Shown here: positions 28,383 to 37,695 of the stretch, in pieces
How the letters are laid out: every line of letters starts with the position of its first letter
Numbering within the stretch: the first letter of the stretch is position 1
DNA from: Actinomycetes bacterium
Lineage (GTDB): Bacteria > Actinomycetota > Actinomycetes > Streptosporangiales > Streptosporangiaceae
Length of the DNA: 46,950 nucleotides
Direction of reading: 5' to 3'
NCBI GenBank assembly: GCA_025964615.1
Contig: JAOPYM010000570.1
Location: 1 to 46,950 of the forward strand
Program-made: the position numbers and the translations under genes
The notes under the pieces: generated by a model
Told to the model about the DNA's origin: nothing
The model's input: the letters and a program-made list of their open reading frames with translations, nothing else
The model's database searches: none

Positions 28383-29315
28383 ATGACCCCGCCCATGACC
28401 TTCAGGCACCAGGCCCTGCCGTACGGCTCCAACGCGGAGCTGGCCGCCGGGGTGCTGCCGTTCGTCACCGATGGCCTCACGGCGGGTGACGCGGTGATCG
28501 TCGTCACCACCCCGGCCAATGCCGCCCTCCTTCGCGACGCACTCGGCGAGCTGCGCGACGAGGTCGACTTCGTTGACTCCCAGGACGTCTACGATGCGCC
28601 GGCCCGTACGCTCGCCACCTTCTACGAGCGGGTGGCCGACCATCCGGGGCCCGGCCGGGCGCGCGTCGTCGGCGAGCCGCTGTGGGCCGGGCTGACACCC
28701 TTCGAGACGCTGGAATGGACCCGGTACGAGTCGCTGGTCAATGTCGTCTTCGCCGCGACGACCGGCTGGCTGCTCTGCCCGCACGACACGAGGGAACTTC
28801 CCGCGTCGGTACTGCAGGCCGCCGCCAGGACCCATCCCGAGGTGCTCGCCGCGGACCGCCCGGCGGACTACGTCGAGCCCCGCGACTTCTACGCCGAGTG
28901 CAACGGCACCGCACTGCCGCCGGCCCCGTCGCACGCTGACCAGCTTCGCTTCGGTGGCGGCGAGCTCCGCTCCACCCGCCGGTTCGCCAGGTGGGCGGCG
29001 GAACGGGCGGGGGTACGCGGCGAACAGGCCGCCGGGTTCGTCATCGCCGTCAACGAGGTGGCGACGAACGTGCTGCAGTACGGCGGCGGGCACGGCTCGA
29101 TCGCGGCGTGGACCGAGCCCGGCCGGCTGCTGTGCGACGTCATCGACTCGGGACCGGGCGTCGACGACCATTTCCTCGGCCACGTACCGCCCGTCCCCGA
29201 CCGGGACCGCGGCGCCGGGCTGTGGGTGGCCCGGCAGCTGTGCGACCTGATCGAGATCCGGTCCGGCCGGGACGGCACCCTGGTCCGCCTGCATCTGCGC
29301 CTCGCCCGGGTCTAG
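28383..29315 (+). CDS. MEDS-domain plus HATPase (RsbW/RsbA-like anti-sigma regulator)
   Basis: FRHQALPYGSNAELAAGVLPFVTDGLTAGDAVIVVTTPANAALLRDAL (MEDS); AVNEVATNVLQYGGGHGSIAAW...LLCDVIDSGPGVDDHFLG...RGAGLWVARQLCDLIEIRS (HATPase). Confidence 0.88.
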   Translation: MTPPMTFRHQALPYGSNAELAAGVLPFVTDGLTAGDAVIVVTTPANAALLRDALGELRDEVDFVDSQDVYDAPARTLATFYERVADHPGPGRARVVGEPLWAGLTPFETLEWTRYESLVNVVFAATTGWLLCPHDTRELPASVLQAAARTHPEVLAADRPADYVEPRDFYAECNGTALPPAPSHADQLRFGGGELRSTRRFARWAAERAGVRGEQAAGFVIAVNEVATNVLQYGGGHGSIAAWTEPGRLLCDVIDSGPGVDDHFLGHVPPVPDRDRGAGLWVARQLCDLIEIRSGRDGTLVRLHLRLARV

Positions 29316-29403
29316 GTGCTTGGGCCGCGTCGTCTGGACTGAGGAGCGAGGGAGCGTAGCGACTGAGTGACGAGGGAAGACGGCGCGTCAAGGCCCAAGC
29401 ACC
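29315..29403. repeat. Dispersed intergenic repeat, family 2 copy B, with terminal inverted arms
   Basis: GGTGCTTGGGCC ... GGCCCAAGCACC; internal GAGGAGCGAGGGAGC shared with copy A. Confidence 0.65.
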
Positions 29404-29429
29404 GCGCGAGCGGAGCGAGCGCCAGCAGA

Positions 29430-30209
29430 TTAGAGCGGCAGCAGGTCCGGGCGTTTGGGGTCGCGTCCGTCACCGGAGGACCGGCCCTGCACCCGCCGCT
29501 GGATCCAGGGCAGCAGGTAGGCCCTGGCCCAGTGCAGGTCGTCGCGGCGCAAGGTCAGCCAGTCCGGTTCGGGCATCGGCGGCCACGGTTCCCGCCAGTC
29601 GCCGTCCACCGGCACCCCGAGGGTCTCGCAGACCCGCAGCGCCATCCGCCGGTGCCCCTCCGGGGACAGGTGCAGCCGATCCTCATCCCAGGCCTGCGGG
29701 TCGTGCAGCACACTCATCGGCCACAGGTCCACCACCCGTGCACCGTGCTGGTCGGCGATGGCGCGCAGGTGCATGTTGAAGGTGGCCGCCCGGCCCCGGA
29801 ACCGGCCCATCATGCCGCGCAGCCCGCGCGGATCGAGGCCGGTGAAGATGAGGACCTCCGAACCGGTGGCGCGCAGATCCCGCACCGCTCCGTCGAAGAT
29901 CGGCGCCAGCGTGTCCGGGTCGCCGCTGGGCCTGATCAGGTCGTTGCCGCCGCCGCAGAGGGTGACCACGTCGGGATTCAGCTCGATCGCCCGCGGCACC
30001 TGGTCCTCGACGATCTGGCGAAGCAGCTTGCCGCGGACGGCCAGGTTCGCATATCGCAGGCCGGGCCGTTGCACGGCCAGGTGCTCGGCCACCCGGTCCG
30101 CCCAGCCCCGGTAGAGGTCGCCATCGGGATATGGGTCGTACATGCCCTCTGTGAAACTGTCCCCAAGTGCCACAAAGGTATTGATCTCATTCACCACGCC
30201 CCCAATCAT
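29430..30209 (-). CDS. SGNH/GDSL hydrolase family protein
   Basis: TFVALGDSFTEGMYD, NLAVRGKLL, LCGGGNDLIRPS, DRLHLSPEGHRRMALRV. Confidence 0.92.
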   Translation of the reverse strand: MIGGVVNEINTFVALGDSFTEGMYDPYPDGDLYRGWADRVAEHLAVQRPGLRYANLAVRGKLLRQIVEDQVPRAIELNPDVVTLCGGGNDLIRPSGDPDTLAPIFDGAVRDLRATGSEVLIFTGLDPRGLRGMMGRFRGRAATFNMHLRAIADQHGARVVDLWPMSVLHDPQAWDEDRLHLSPEGHRRMALRVCETLGVPVDGDWREPWPPMPEPDWLTLRRDDLHWARAYLLPWIQRRVQGRSSGDGRDPKRPDLLPL

Positions 30210-30242
30210 GCAATCCCTCAGCGTCCCTACGCGACCGTAGGT

Positions 30243-30306
30243 CGTTGAGTCGTGGGGTTTCCCGCACCGTTCCCGGAATCGGTGCGGTAAACGCCACGAG
30301 TCAACG
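30243..30306. repeat. 64-bp palindromic repeat, copy 3
   Basis: CGTTGAGTCGTGGGGTTTCCCGCACC-loop-GGTGCGGTAAACGCCACGAGTCAACG. Overlaps the cvnD stop codon (minus strand). Confidence 0.9.
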
Positions 30307-30891
30307 GGTTACGGCGGCGAGGGCGTGCTCGGCGAGGGTGACCAGGGTGGCCTTGGTCGACTCCCTGCTCCTGGCGTCGCACTGGACGATGGGGATCTGC
30401 GGGCGTACCGCGAGCGCCTCCCGCACGTCCTCCACCGCGAAGAGGAACTCCCCGTGGAAACCGTTGACGGCGATGACGAACGGGATGCGGGCCTCCTCGA
30501 AGTAGTCGATGGCCGCGAAGGAGTCCTCCAGGCGCCGGGTGTCGACCAGGACCACCGCTCCGATCGCGCCGCGGACCAGGTCGTCCCACATGAACCAGAA
30601 CCGCTGCTGCCCGGGGGTACCGAACAGATAGAGGACCAGGTCGGTCTCCAGGGTGAGCCTGCCGAAGTCCATGGCGACCGTGGTCGTCGTCTTCCCCGGT
30701 GTAGCGGAGAGGTCGTCGACGCCGGTGCTCGCGGCGGTCATCACAGCTTCGGTCCGCAACGGCATGATCTCCGACACCGCCCCCACGAAGGTCGTCTTGC
30801 CGACACCGAAACCCCCGCCGATAATGATCTTGACCGACATCAGAGTCGGACCGGCGTCAGATCTTGCGAAGTCCACTGAGAACCCTTTCAA
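30301..30891 (-). CDS. cvnD: Conservon GTPase (CvnD-like)
   Basis: VKIIIGGGFGVGKTTFVGAVSEIMPLRTEAVMTAASTGVDDLSATPGKTTTTVAMDFGRLTL...LYLFGTPGQQRFWFMWDDLVRGAIGAVVLVDTRR. Confidence 0.93.
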   Translation of the reverse strand: MKGFSVDFARSDAGPTLMSVKIIIGGGFGVGKTTFVGAVSEIMPLRTEAVMTAASTGVDDLSATPGKTTTTVAMDFGRLTLETDLVLYLFGTPGQQRFWFMWDDLVRGAIGAVVLVDTRRLEDSFAAIDYFEEARIPFVIAVNGFHGEFLFAVEDVREALAVRPQIPIVQCDARSRESTKATLVTLAEHALAAVTR

Positions 30892-31210
30892 GGAGCCGGC
30901 GGTCCGGCTGTTCGTCTGCGGAGTTGGACTGATGCAGCCGCAGCAGCCCCTCGTATGCCATGTCGGCGACCAGTACCCGGGTCACCCCGAGCGGCAGCCG
31001 CAACAGCGCCGAGATCTCCGCCACCGAACGCCACTCCCGGCAAAGGCCGATGATCGCCCGGTGCTCCGGGGTGAGCGTGGTGATGTCATGCGGCGGGTAC
31101 GGCACCGACGTGACGATGGTCTCGATCGCCACGTCGGATCGGGGCCTGGTCCGGCCGCCGGTCATCGTGTACGGGCGTACCAGGAAATTCGGGTCCCCCT
31201 GTTCCACCAC
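30857..31210 (-). CDS. cvnC: DUF742 protein (CvnC-like)
   Basis: VRPYTMTGGRTRPRSDVAIETIVTS...LTPEHRAIIGLCREWRSVAEISALLRLPLGVTRVLVADMAYEGLL. Confidence 0.92.
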   Translation of the reverse strand: MVEQGDPNFLVRPYTMTGGRTRPRSDVAIETIVTSVPYPPHDITTLTPEHRAIIGLCREWRSVAEISALLRLPLGVTRVLVADMAYEGLLRLHQSNSADEQPDRRLLERVLSGLRKI

Positions 31211-31240
31211 CGGTGTCTCCGTTCCCAGGGCTGCGGCCGC

Positions 31241-31699
31241 TTAACGCGACGGACCGGTACCCAGTTCCGTGATCGGGGACGGTCCCCCGAAGGAGGGCTG
31301 GACGTCGACGCCGCGCAGCGCCGGGGTCAGTACCCGGCCCACCCGCTCGACCAGGAGGGTCATCTCGTACGCGACAAGCCCCAGGTCACAGTCGGGAGAG
31401 GCGAGCACCGCGAACACCGACCCGTTGCGGATCGCCATGACCAGCAGCAGGCCCCGGTCCATCTCGACCACGGTCTGGTTGACGCCGCCCGCGTCGAAGA
31501 TGGACGCGGCGCCCTGGGTGAGGCTGGTCAGCCCGGAGGCGATCGCGGACAGCTGGTCGGCGCGGTCGTGCGGAAACCCCTTCGAGTACGCCATCGGGAG
31601 TCCGTCGGACGAGACCACCACCGCGTGCGCGACCTCCGGCACCCGTTCTACGAAGTTCGTCGCCAGCCAGCCGAGGTCCTGCCAGTTCGGCTCGTTCAT
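31241..31699 (-). CDS. cvnB: Roadblock/LC7 domain protein (CvnB-like)
   Basis: LGWLATNFVERVPEVAHAVVVSSDGLPMAYSKGFPHDRADQLSAIASGLTSLTQGAASIF. Start overlaps the cvnA stop (ATGA). Confidence 0.92.
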   Translation of the reverse strand: MNEPNWQDLGWLATNFVERVPEVAHAVVVSSDGLPMAYSKGFPHDRADQLSAIASGLTSLTQGAASIFDAGGVNQTVVEMDRGLLLVMAIRNGSVFAVLASPDCDLGLVAYEMTLLVERVGRVLTPALRGVDVQPSFGGPSPITELGTGPSR

Positions 31700-34320
31700 T
31701 GGGTGTCTCCTGTCTCGCTGTACTGCGCGCGGGCCTCGGCCCGGCCCCGATTGACTCCTTGCTGCAGGCCGCTGAAGCGGTTGCGGACGGCCTCCGCCAC
31801 GGCCGGCACGGGCGGCGGGAGCGGCGGCGGCGCAGGTGGCACCGGCGCAGCTGCCATCAGCGGGTGTGCGGTCGCCTGCCGTCCTGCGGTCTGCTGCGGA
31901 ACCGCCCCGGCGAGCCGGTTCTGGCCCGGCACCCGCTGCGGCAGCCCGGCGGCGGTACGGCCCTTCGCCGTGGGGGTCTGGACGACATCGGCGGCGGCCT
32001 GCCAGTCCGCGTCCGCCGGAGAGTGCCAGGCGCCCGGGTCGCCGGGCAGGTCGCGGCGCTGGAACCACTCCGACTCCATCGCCTCGAAGATGGGCGAGCG
32101 CTCGACCCGCCGGTTGGTCCAGTGCGCGCCCGCCGTCGCCACCGGGGTGGGCTGGAGTACGGGTCGTTCCGCCCACGGATCGGGCTTGGGTACGGGCTGG
32201 AACACCGACCGTACGGGCCGTAGCTGCGGCTGGAGCTGGGGCGGCGGGCGCAGCTGTGGTTCCGGCTGCACCTGCGACCGCCACGACTCGACCGGCGGGT
32301 CGAGCCTGCGCAGCGGCACCAACGGCACCTCGGCCAAGGCGATCAGCTGGGCCGGCAGCAGCCCGAAGGCCGTGAGCCCGCCCGTGGGCGAGGCGCGCAG
32401 CTCCACCCGGATGCCGTGCCGGCCCGCGAGCCTGCCCACCACGAACAGGCCCATCCGCCGGGCCACCGAAACGTCGATCTCCGGCTGGTGACCGAGCCGC
32501 CAGTTGGCCTCGTCCAGTTCCTCTTCCGACATGCCGACGCCTCCGTCAGTGATCTGCAGCATGGCCCCGCCGCCGCTGAGCAGATGACCTGTGATCTCGA
32601 CCTTGGTGTGCTCGGGGGAGAACGTGATGGCGTTCTCGACGAGTTCGGCGATCAGGTGGATCAGGTCGTTGACGACCGACCCGACGACCGACACCTCACC
32701 CTGGATGCGCAGGGAGACCCGCTCGTACTGCTCGACCTCCGACAGCGAGGCGCGGATCACGTCGAGGAGCGGTACGGGCTGGTTCCACTTGCGCACCTGG
32801 TCCTGACCGCCGAGCACGAGGAGGTTCTCGCAGTTGCGGCGCATACGCGTGGCCAGGTGGTCGAGCCGGAACAGGCTGGCGAGGCGTTCGTCGTCACGCT
32901 CCCCCTGCTCCAGGTCGTCGATGATGCGCAGCTGACGCTCGATCAGGGACTGGCTGCGCCGGGACAGGTTGACGAACATGGCGTTGATGTTGCCGCGCAG
33001 CACCGCCTCGTTGGCGGCGAGCCGGACGGCCTCGCGGTGCACCTCGTCGAAGGCCCTGGCCACCTGACCGATCTCATCGGTGGAGTCGACGTCGACCGGC
33101 TCGATCTCGATGCTTCCGGAGATCGCGGCAGGGTCGCGCAACCGCTCCACCAGCCCGGGCAGCCGGTTGCCCGCCACGTCGAGCGCCGAGTTGCGCAGCC
33201 TGCGGAGCGGCCGGACCAGGGAGCCCGCCATCACCAGCGTGGCGACCAGCACCAGCACCAGCAGCGCGGCGGCCGCGCCCCCGTCGATGAAGGCGGAGCG
33301 TTGGGCGGCGCTCTGCCGGCTCCGGGTCTGGGCGAGGATGTCGCCCGCGAGGCCCTGCTCGACGACGCGCATCTTGTCGATGGTGGCCGTCATGGTCCCC
33401 TGCCACACGAGGGCGCCGGTCCCCGAGGTGATCTGCGTGGGAAGCCTGCCGGAGACGGCCGCCGAGGTGAACGCCTGCTGGCGGATCACGCTTGCCCGGT
33501 CGACGTCAGGGCCGATCACGGTGTCGTCATAGCGCTGCCGCTGGCTCTGGGTCGCGGCGATCCGGAAGGACAGGAGCTCGCTGTCCTCCCTGGCCCTGGC
33601 GTCGCGCAGTGCGGACAGCTCGTCGGGATCGAGGCGTTGGACGATCATGCCGGCGAGCAGTAGCCCGCGTTGCAGCGAGGCCTGCTCCTTTGCCCTGGCC
33701 AGCGTGGCCAGGGCCCGTCCGTCCTGGGCGAGGGCTGCGTCGCTGCCGCCCTGCGTGATGCCGTCCAGGAAGCCGAGGATCTCGTCGATGGACGCGGAGT
33801 ACTTCTCGATGACGGTGATGGCCGGTACGGCGGAGCCGGTGGAGATGTTGCGCAGCGGCGTGATGCCGTCCAGGCGGTCGACCACGATGGTGATCGCGGC
33901 GACGGCGGCGGACCCGTAGGAGGAGTCGATCCGGGCGGCGAGGGCGCGGACCTGGCCCGCCGCGGCGTCGACCTTGGCGTACTGATGGAGCAGCCCGGCC
34001 TTCTGGCTCGGGTCACGCCCCGCTGCGACGTACGCGGCGCTCTGGTCCCGTTCGGCGGCGAACTCGTGGGTGAAGACCGTCACGGCACTGCCCAGGCCGG
34101 CCAGCTGCTCGACCCTGGCGTAGGAGGCCGCGTTGCCGGCGGACGCCGCGATGCGCAGGCTGCCAAGTGTGACCGCGAAGATCGTGGGGATCAGCACCAG
34201 CGCGATGAGCCGCTGGGACACGCGCCAGTTTCGCAGGCTCAGCCTGCGGGCCAGGCCGGGCCGTTCCGTCGTTGCCGATAGGGGACGAGCCTCGCCGTTG
34301 GGCTGCATCCGGCGTCGCAC
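31696..34320 (-). CDS. cvnA: Nitrate/nitrite-sensing-domain histidine kinase-like protein (CvnA-like)
   Basis: TM, NIT-like sensor region, HAMP-like region, and ATPase region LIAELVENAITFSPEHTKVEITGHLLSGGGAMLQITDGGVGMSEEELDEANWRL; Pro-rich C-terminal tail. Confidence 0.92.
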   Translation of the reverse strand: MRRRMQPNGEARPLSATTERPGLARRLSLRNWRVSQRLIALVLIPTIFAVTLGSLRIAASAGNAASYARVEQLAGLGSAVTVFTHEFAAERDQSAAYVAAGRDPSQKAGLLHQYAKVDAAAGQVRALAARIDSSYGSAAVAAITIVVDRLDGITPLRNISTGSAVPAITVIEKYSASIDEILGFLDGITQGGSDAALAQDGRALATLARAKEQASLQRGLLLAGMIVQRLDPDELSALRDARAREDSELLSFRIAATQSQRQRYDDTVIGPDVDRASVIRQQAFTSAAVSGRLPTQITSGTGALVWQGTMTATIDKMRVVEQGLAGDILAQTRSRQSAAQRSAFIDGGAAAALLVLVLVATLVMAGSLVRPLRRLRNSALDVAGNRLPGLVERLRDPAAISGSIEIEPVDVDSTDEIGQVARAFDEVHREAVRLAANEAVLRGNINAMFVNLSRRSQSLIERQLRIIDDLEQGERDDERLASLFRLDHLATRMRRNCENLLVLGGQDQVRKWNQPVPLLDVIRASLSEVEQYERVSLRIQGEVSVVGSVVNDLIHLIAELVENAITFSPEHTKVEITGHLLSGGGAMLQITDGGVGMSEEELDEANWRLGHQPEIDVSVARRMGLFVVGRLAGRHGIRVELRASPTGGLTAFGLLPAQLIALAEVPLVPLRRLDPPVESWRSQVQPEPQLRPPPQLQPQLRPVRSVFQPVPKPDPWAERPVLQPTPVATAGAHWTNRRVERSPIFEAMESEWFQRRDLPGDPGAWHSPADADWQAAADVVQTPTAKGRTAAGLPQRVPGQNRLAGAVPQQTAGRQATAHPLMAAAPVPPAPPPLPPPVPAVAEAVRNRFSGLQQGVNRGRAEARAQYSETGDTQ

Positions 34321-34779
34321 CTCTCACTCACCGTGTTCGGTTGGCCCCCCTCTGGCCTCTGTCTCGCCGACGGAAACGCGTCCCTGATGAGGGGAACCGG
34401 GTTTCCTCACCGGCGATGACCGACATTTCAGCACATGCCATGGAGTAACCGCAAAGTTCGCTTGAAAAAAACACCCCAAACCAGGATTTATCGGATTCTC
34501 GGGATGTTCTGCGGCAGTCCGGGCCTCATGCAGGTCGGGGCTTCTTGGAACGTGCCATTTGATAGGGACCACGATGGCGCATATCTCACTACCATTCCGG
34601 ACTTTTCCTCAAAATGAGCATTTAGATCTAATGTGGGGGCTTGGGGCGAATGGCTGCGGTACTGCGATAGTCTCCGGCTGCCCGTGATCATCCGGCCGCA
34701 ATGCGAGTCGCCGGTGGCCTCGCTCCGTGACCACCGAGAACTCCGCCCGGCCGGATTCCCCCCGCCTGATAGGAGTGCC

Positions 34780-35775
34780 ATGCGGCAATCCAGATCAAGA
34801 TCTGCCCTGGTCATCGCCACCGCGCTGCTCGCCTCGTTCGTGACCGGCTGCAGCAGTTCGAGCAAGCCCGCCGCCGCTGGCGGCAGCGCCGGCAAGGGCT
34901 TGGAGAAGACCACCCTCAAGGTCGCCTCGCTCCCCCTGGTCGATGGTGCGGCCCTGCACATCGCCATCAAGGAGGGCTATTTCAAGGCCGAGGGCCTCAC
35001 CGTCCAGGTCGAGCCCGTGCAGCAGAGCATCCAGGCGCTGCCCGCGCTGATCAAGGGCGACGTCGACGTCATCGCCGGCGCGGACTACGTCACGTTCCTG
35101 ATGGCCAACGAGAAGGGCACGCTGAAGCTGCGTGTCCTCGCCGAGGGTGCGACCCTCAAGGCGAACATGATGGACGTCCTCGCGCTGCCGAAGTCGAACA
35201 TCAAGACCGCCAAGGACCTGGAGGGCAAGAAGGTCGCGGTCAACATCCTCAACAACATCCAGAGCCTGACCCTCAACCAGATCGTCAAGGCGAACAACGT
35301 CGACCCCACCAAGGTCAAGTACGTGGCGGTCCCGTTCCCGCAGATGGCGGCGGCCCTGCAGTCCGGACAGGTCGACGCGATCCACGCGGTCGAGCCGTTC
35401 CTCTCGGACGCCCAGAAGAAGCTCGGCGCCAAGGTCGTCGTGGACGGCGGCAGCGACCCGGTGGCCGACATGCCCATCAGCGGGTACGTGGGCACCGCGG
35501 ACTTCACCACCAAGTACCCCAAGACGGCCGCGGCGTTCCAGCGGGCGATCATCAAGGCCCAGCAGCTGGCCGCCACGGACCGCAAGGTCGTCGAGCAGGT
35601 ACTGCCCGGCTACACCAAGATCGACGCCCAGACCGCGGCGATCATCACGCTCCCGGGCTTCCCGACCTCGCTGAACGCGACCCGCATGCAGCGGCTGGCC
35701 GACCTGATGACCAACTCGGGCATGCTGCAGAGCAAGGTGGACCTCAGCTCGATCCTGTTCACCCCGTCCTCATGA
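34780..35775 (+). CDS. ABC transporter substrate-binding lipoprotein (SsuA/NMT1-like)
   Basis: Lipobox-like ALLASFVTGCSSSSK; VASLPLVDGAALHIAIKEGYFKAEGLTVQVEPVQQSIQALPALIKGDVDVIAGADYVTFLMA. Confidence 0.92.
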   Translation: MRQSRSRSALVIATALLASFVTGCSSSSKPAAAGGSAGKGLEKTTLKVASLPLVDGAALHIAIKEGYFKAEGLTVQVEPVQQSIQALPALIKGDVDVIAGADYVTFLMANEKGTLKLRVLAEGATLKANMMDVLALPKSNIKTAKDLEGKKVAVNILNNIQSLTLNQIVKANNVDPTKVKYVAVPFPQMAAALQSGQVDAIHAVEPFLSDAQKKLGAKVVVDGGSDPVADMPISGYVGTADFTTKYPKTAAAFQRAIIKAQQLAATDRKVVEQVLPGYTKIDAQTAAIITLPGFPTSLNATRMQRLADLMTNSGMLQSKVDLSSILFTPSS

Positions 35776-35788
35776 CGACGGTGTCCTG

Positions 35789-36577
35789 ATGGGTGTTCCC
35801 GCTTCGCCCCGGCCTCTCTCGCGCACCGGCAGGTGGCTGCGGGGGACGGCCGGGGTGGCGGTCCTGTTCGCGGTGAGCGAGGCGTTCACCAGAGCAGGGC
35901 TGGTGGACCGTTCCTATCTGCCCCCGGCCTCCAGCGTGGTGGCGCGGGCGGCAGCACTGCTCGGCGACGGTGACTTCCTGCGGCAGGTCCAGCACACCAT
36001 GATCGCCTGGGGCCTCGGCCTGGCCATCGCGGTGGCGGTGGCCGTGCCCCTGGGGCTGCTGCTCGGCAGCGTCCCGGTGCTGAACACCGGGTCCCGGGCG
36101 ATCGTCGAGTTCCTGCGGCCGATCCCGTCGGTGGCGATGATCCCGCTGGCGGAACTGCTGCTCGGCTCGGGACTGGGGATGGAGGTTCCACTGGTCGTGT
36201 TCGCCTCGGTCTGGCCGATCCTCTTCAACACGATGTACGGCCTGCAAGACGTCGATCCGGTCGCCAAGGAGACCCTCCGCTCGTTCGGCTTCGGGCCCGT
36301 CCCGGTGCTGATCCGGGTCTCGCTGCCGTCCGCCGGGCCCTTCATCGCGACCGGAGTACGGCTCGCCGCCGCGGTGGCGCTCATCGTGGCGGTCAGCTCG
36401 GAGTTCCTCGCCGGCTTCGGCGACGGGCTTGGGATCTTCATCTCCCAGGCGCAGAGCGTCCCCGGCGGAGCCCTCGACGTCCTGGCGGGCACGGTCTGGG
36501 CGGGAACCCTCGGCCTGATCATCGCCACCCTGCTCGGGCGTGCGGAGCGGCTGCTCTTCAGCTGGAACCGATCATGA
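35789..36577 (+). CDS. ABC transporter permease (SsuC-like)
   Basis: EFLRPIPSVAMIPLAELLLGSGLGMEVPLVVFASVWPILFNTMYGLQDVDPVAKETLRSFG. Confidence 0.9.
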   Translation: MGVPASPRPLSRTGRWLRGTAGVAVLFAVSEAFTRAGLVDRSYLPPASSVVARAAALLGDGDFLRQVQHTMIAWGLGLAIAVAVAVPLGLLLGSVPVLNTGSRAIVEFLRPIPSVAMIPLAELLLGSGLGMEVPLVVFASVWPILFNTMYGLQDVDPVAKETLRSFGFGPVPVLIRVSLPSAGPFIATGVRLAAAVALIVAVSSEFLAGFGDGLGIFISQAQSVPGGALDVLAGTVWAGTLGLIIATLLGRAERLLFSWNRS

Positions 36578-37361
36578 CCGGCCTGCTGCGGCGCTGGCTG
36601 CCGTTCGCCGTGCTGGTCGTGGCCTGGGAGGCCACCACCCGCTCCGCGCACAGCGGCTTCTTCCCGCCGCCGTCGGCGATCGTCGCGCGGATGCACACCC
36701 TCTGGTTCTCCGGTCCGGCCGGTCACCTGTTCCTTACCGGAGCGGCGACCGGGAACATCGTGCCGAGCCTGACCCGGCTGGCCGTCGCGCTCGCCGCCTC
36801 TGCGGTCCTCGGGGTGACCGTCGGCCTCGCGGTCGGCAGGTCGGAGCGGGTGTACGCCTATCTCGACCCGGTGCTGCAGTTCTCCCGGGCCATCCCGCCG
36901 CCAACGATCGTCCCCGTCTTCATCGTGCTCTTCACGTTCGGCACGCAGATGCAGCTCGCCTCGATCGTCTTCAGTGCGGTCTGGCCCATCCTGCTCAACA
37001 CCGCCGACGGCGCCCCTCCGTCGATCCGCTGCAGCTCGCCACTGCCGAGGTGTTCCGGCTCTCACCGGCCGACCGGATCCGGCTGATCGTCATTCCGTCC
37101 GCGCTGCCCAAGGTCTTCGCCGGATTCCGCCTCGCCCTGTCCCTTTCGCTCATCCTCATGGTCTTCTCGGAACTGCTCCCCGGCACCGAGAACGGAATCG
37201 GCTTCGAACTGACCGACGCCCAGAGCCGATCCGATCTGCCCACACTGTGGTCTGCGATCATGCTCCTCGGAATCCTCGGTTACCTCTTCAACTCGATACT
37301 CCTGGCAGTGGAACGGCGGGTGCTGGCCTGGCACCACGCGTCCAGAAAGGTAACGGTATGA
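36574..37361 (+). pseudogene. Second SsuC-like ABC permease, apparent single-nucleotide frameshift
   Basis: Frame 1 gives ...VFSAVWPILLNTADGA then nonsense; another frame continues SVDPLQLATAEVFRLSPADRIRLIVIPSALPKVFAGFRLALSLSLILMVFSELLPG... Break near 37010-37025. Confidence 0.8.
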
Positions 37362-37646
37362 CCACCGTCCGCGACGCGTTCTTCGACTTCTGCCGGCGGT
37401 CCGGCATGACGACCATGTTCGGCAATCCGGGGTCCACCGAATTGAACATGTTGCGCGACTTCCCCGACGACTTCCGCTACATACTGGGCCTTCAGGAGAC
37501 CGTCGCGGTCGCCGCGGCGGCCCGGCCGTACCGTCACCGCGGCTGCGGAGCTGGACGCGGCGCTGACCGCGGCGCTCGACCATGACGGCCCCTATCTACT
37601 CGATGTACGGGTGCGTGCCGACGAGTCCGCGATGTACCGGACATGA
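37358..37646 (+). pseudogene. Remnant of a TPP-dependent enzyme (benzoylformate decarboxylase-like), internally deleted
   Basis: N-terminus MTTVRDAFFDFCRRSGMTTMFGNPGSTELNMLRDFPDDFRYILGLQETVAVAAA joined out of frame to C-terminus AAELDAALTAALDHDGPYLLDVRVRADESAMYRT*. Confidence 0.8.
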
Positions 37647-37695
37647 GCAGCGCCCGCCCGTCCTGACGTACCGACCACCCCCGGGAGCGATGACA

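Noticed and set aside
34620-34780. TPP riboswitch upstream of the SsuA/NMT1-like gene
   Set aside because: No CUGAGA or ACCUGAUCUGGAUAAUGC-like blocks in the leader.
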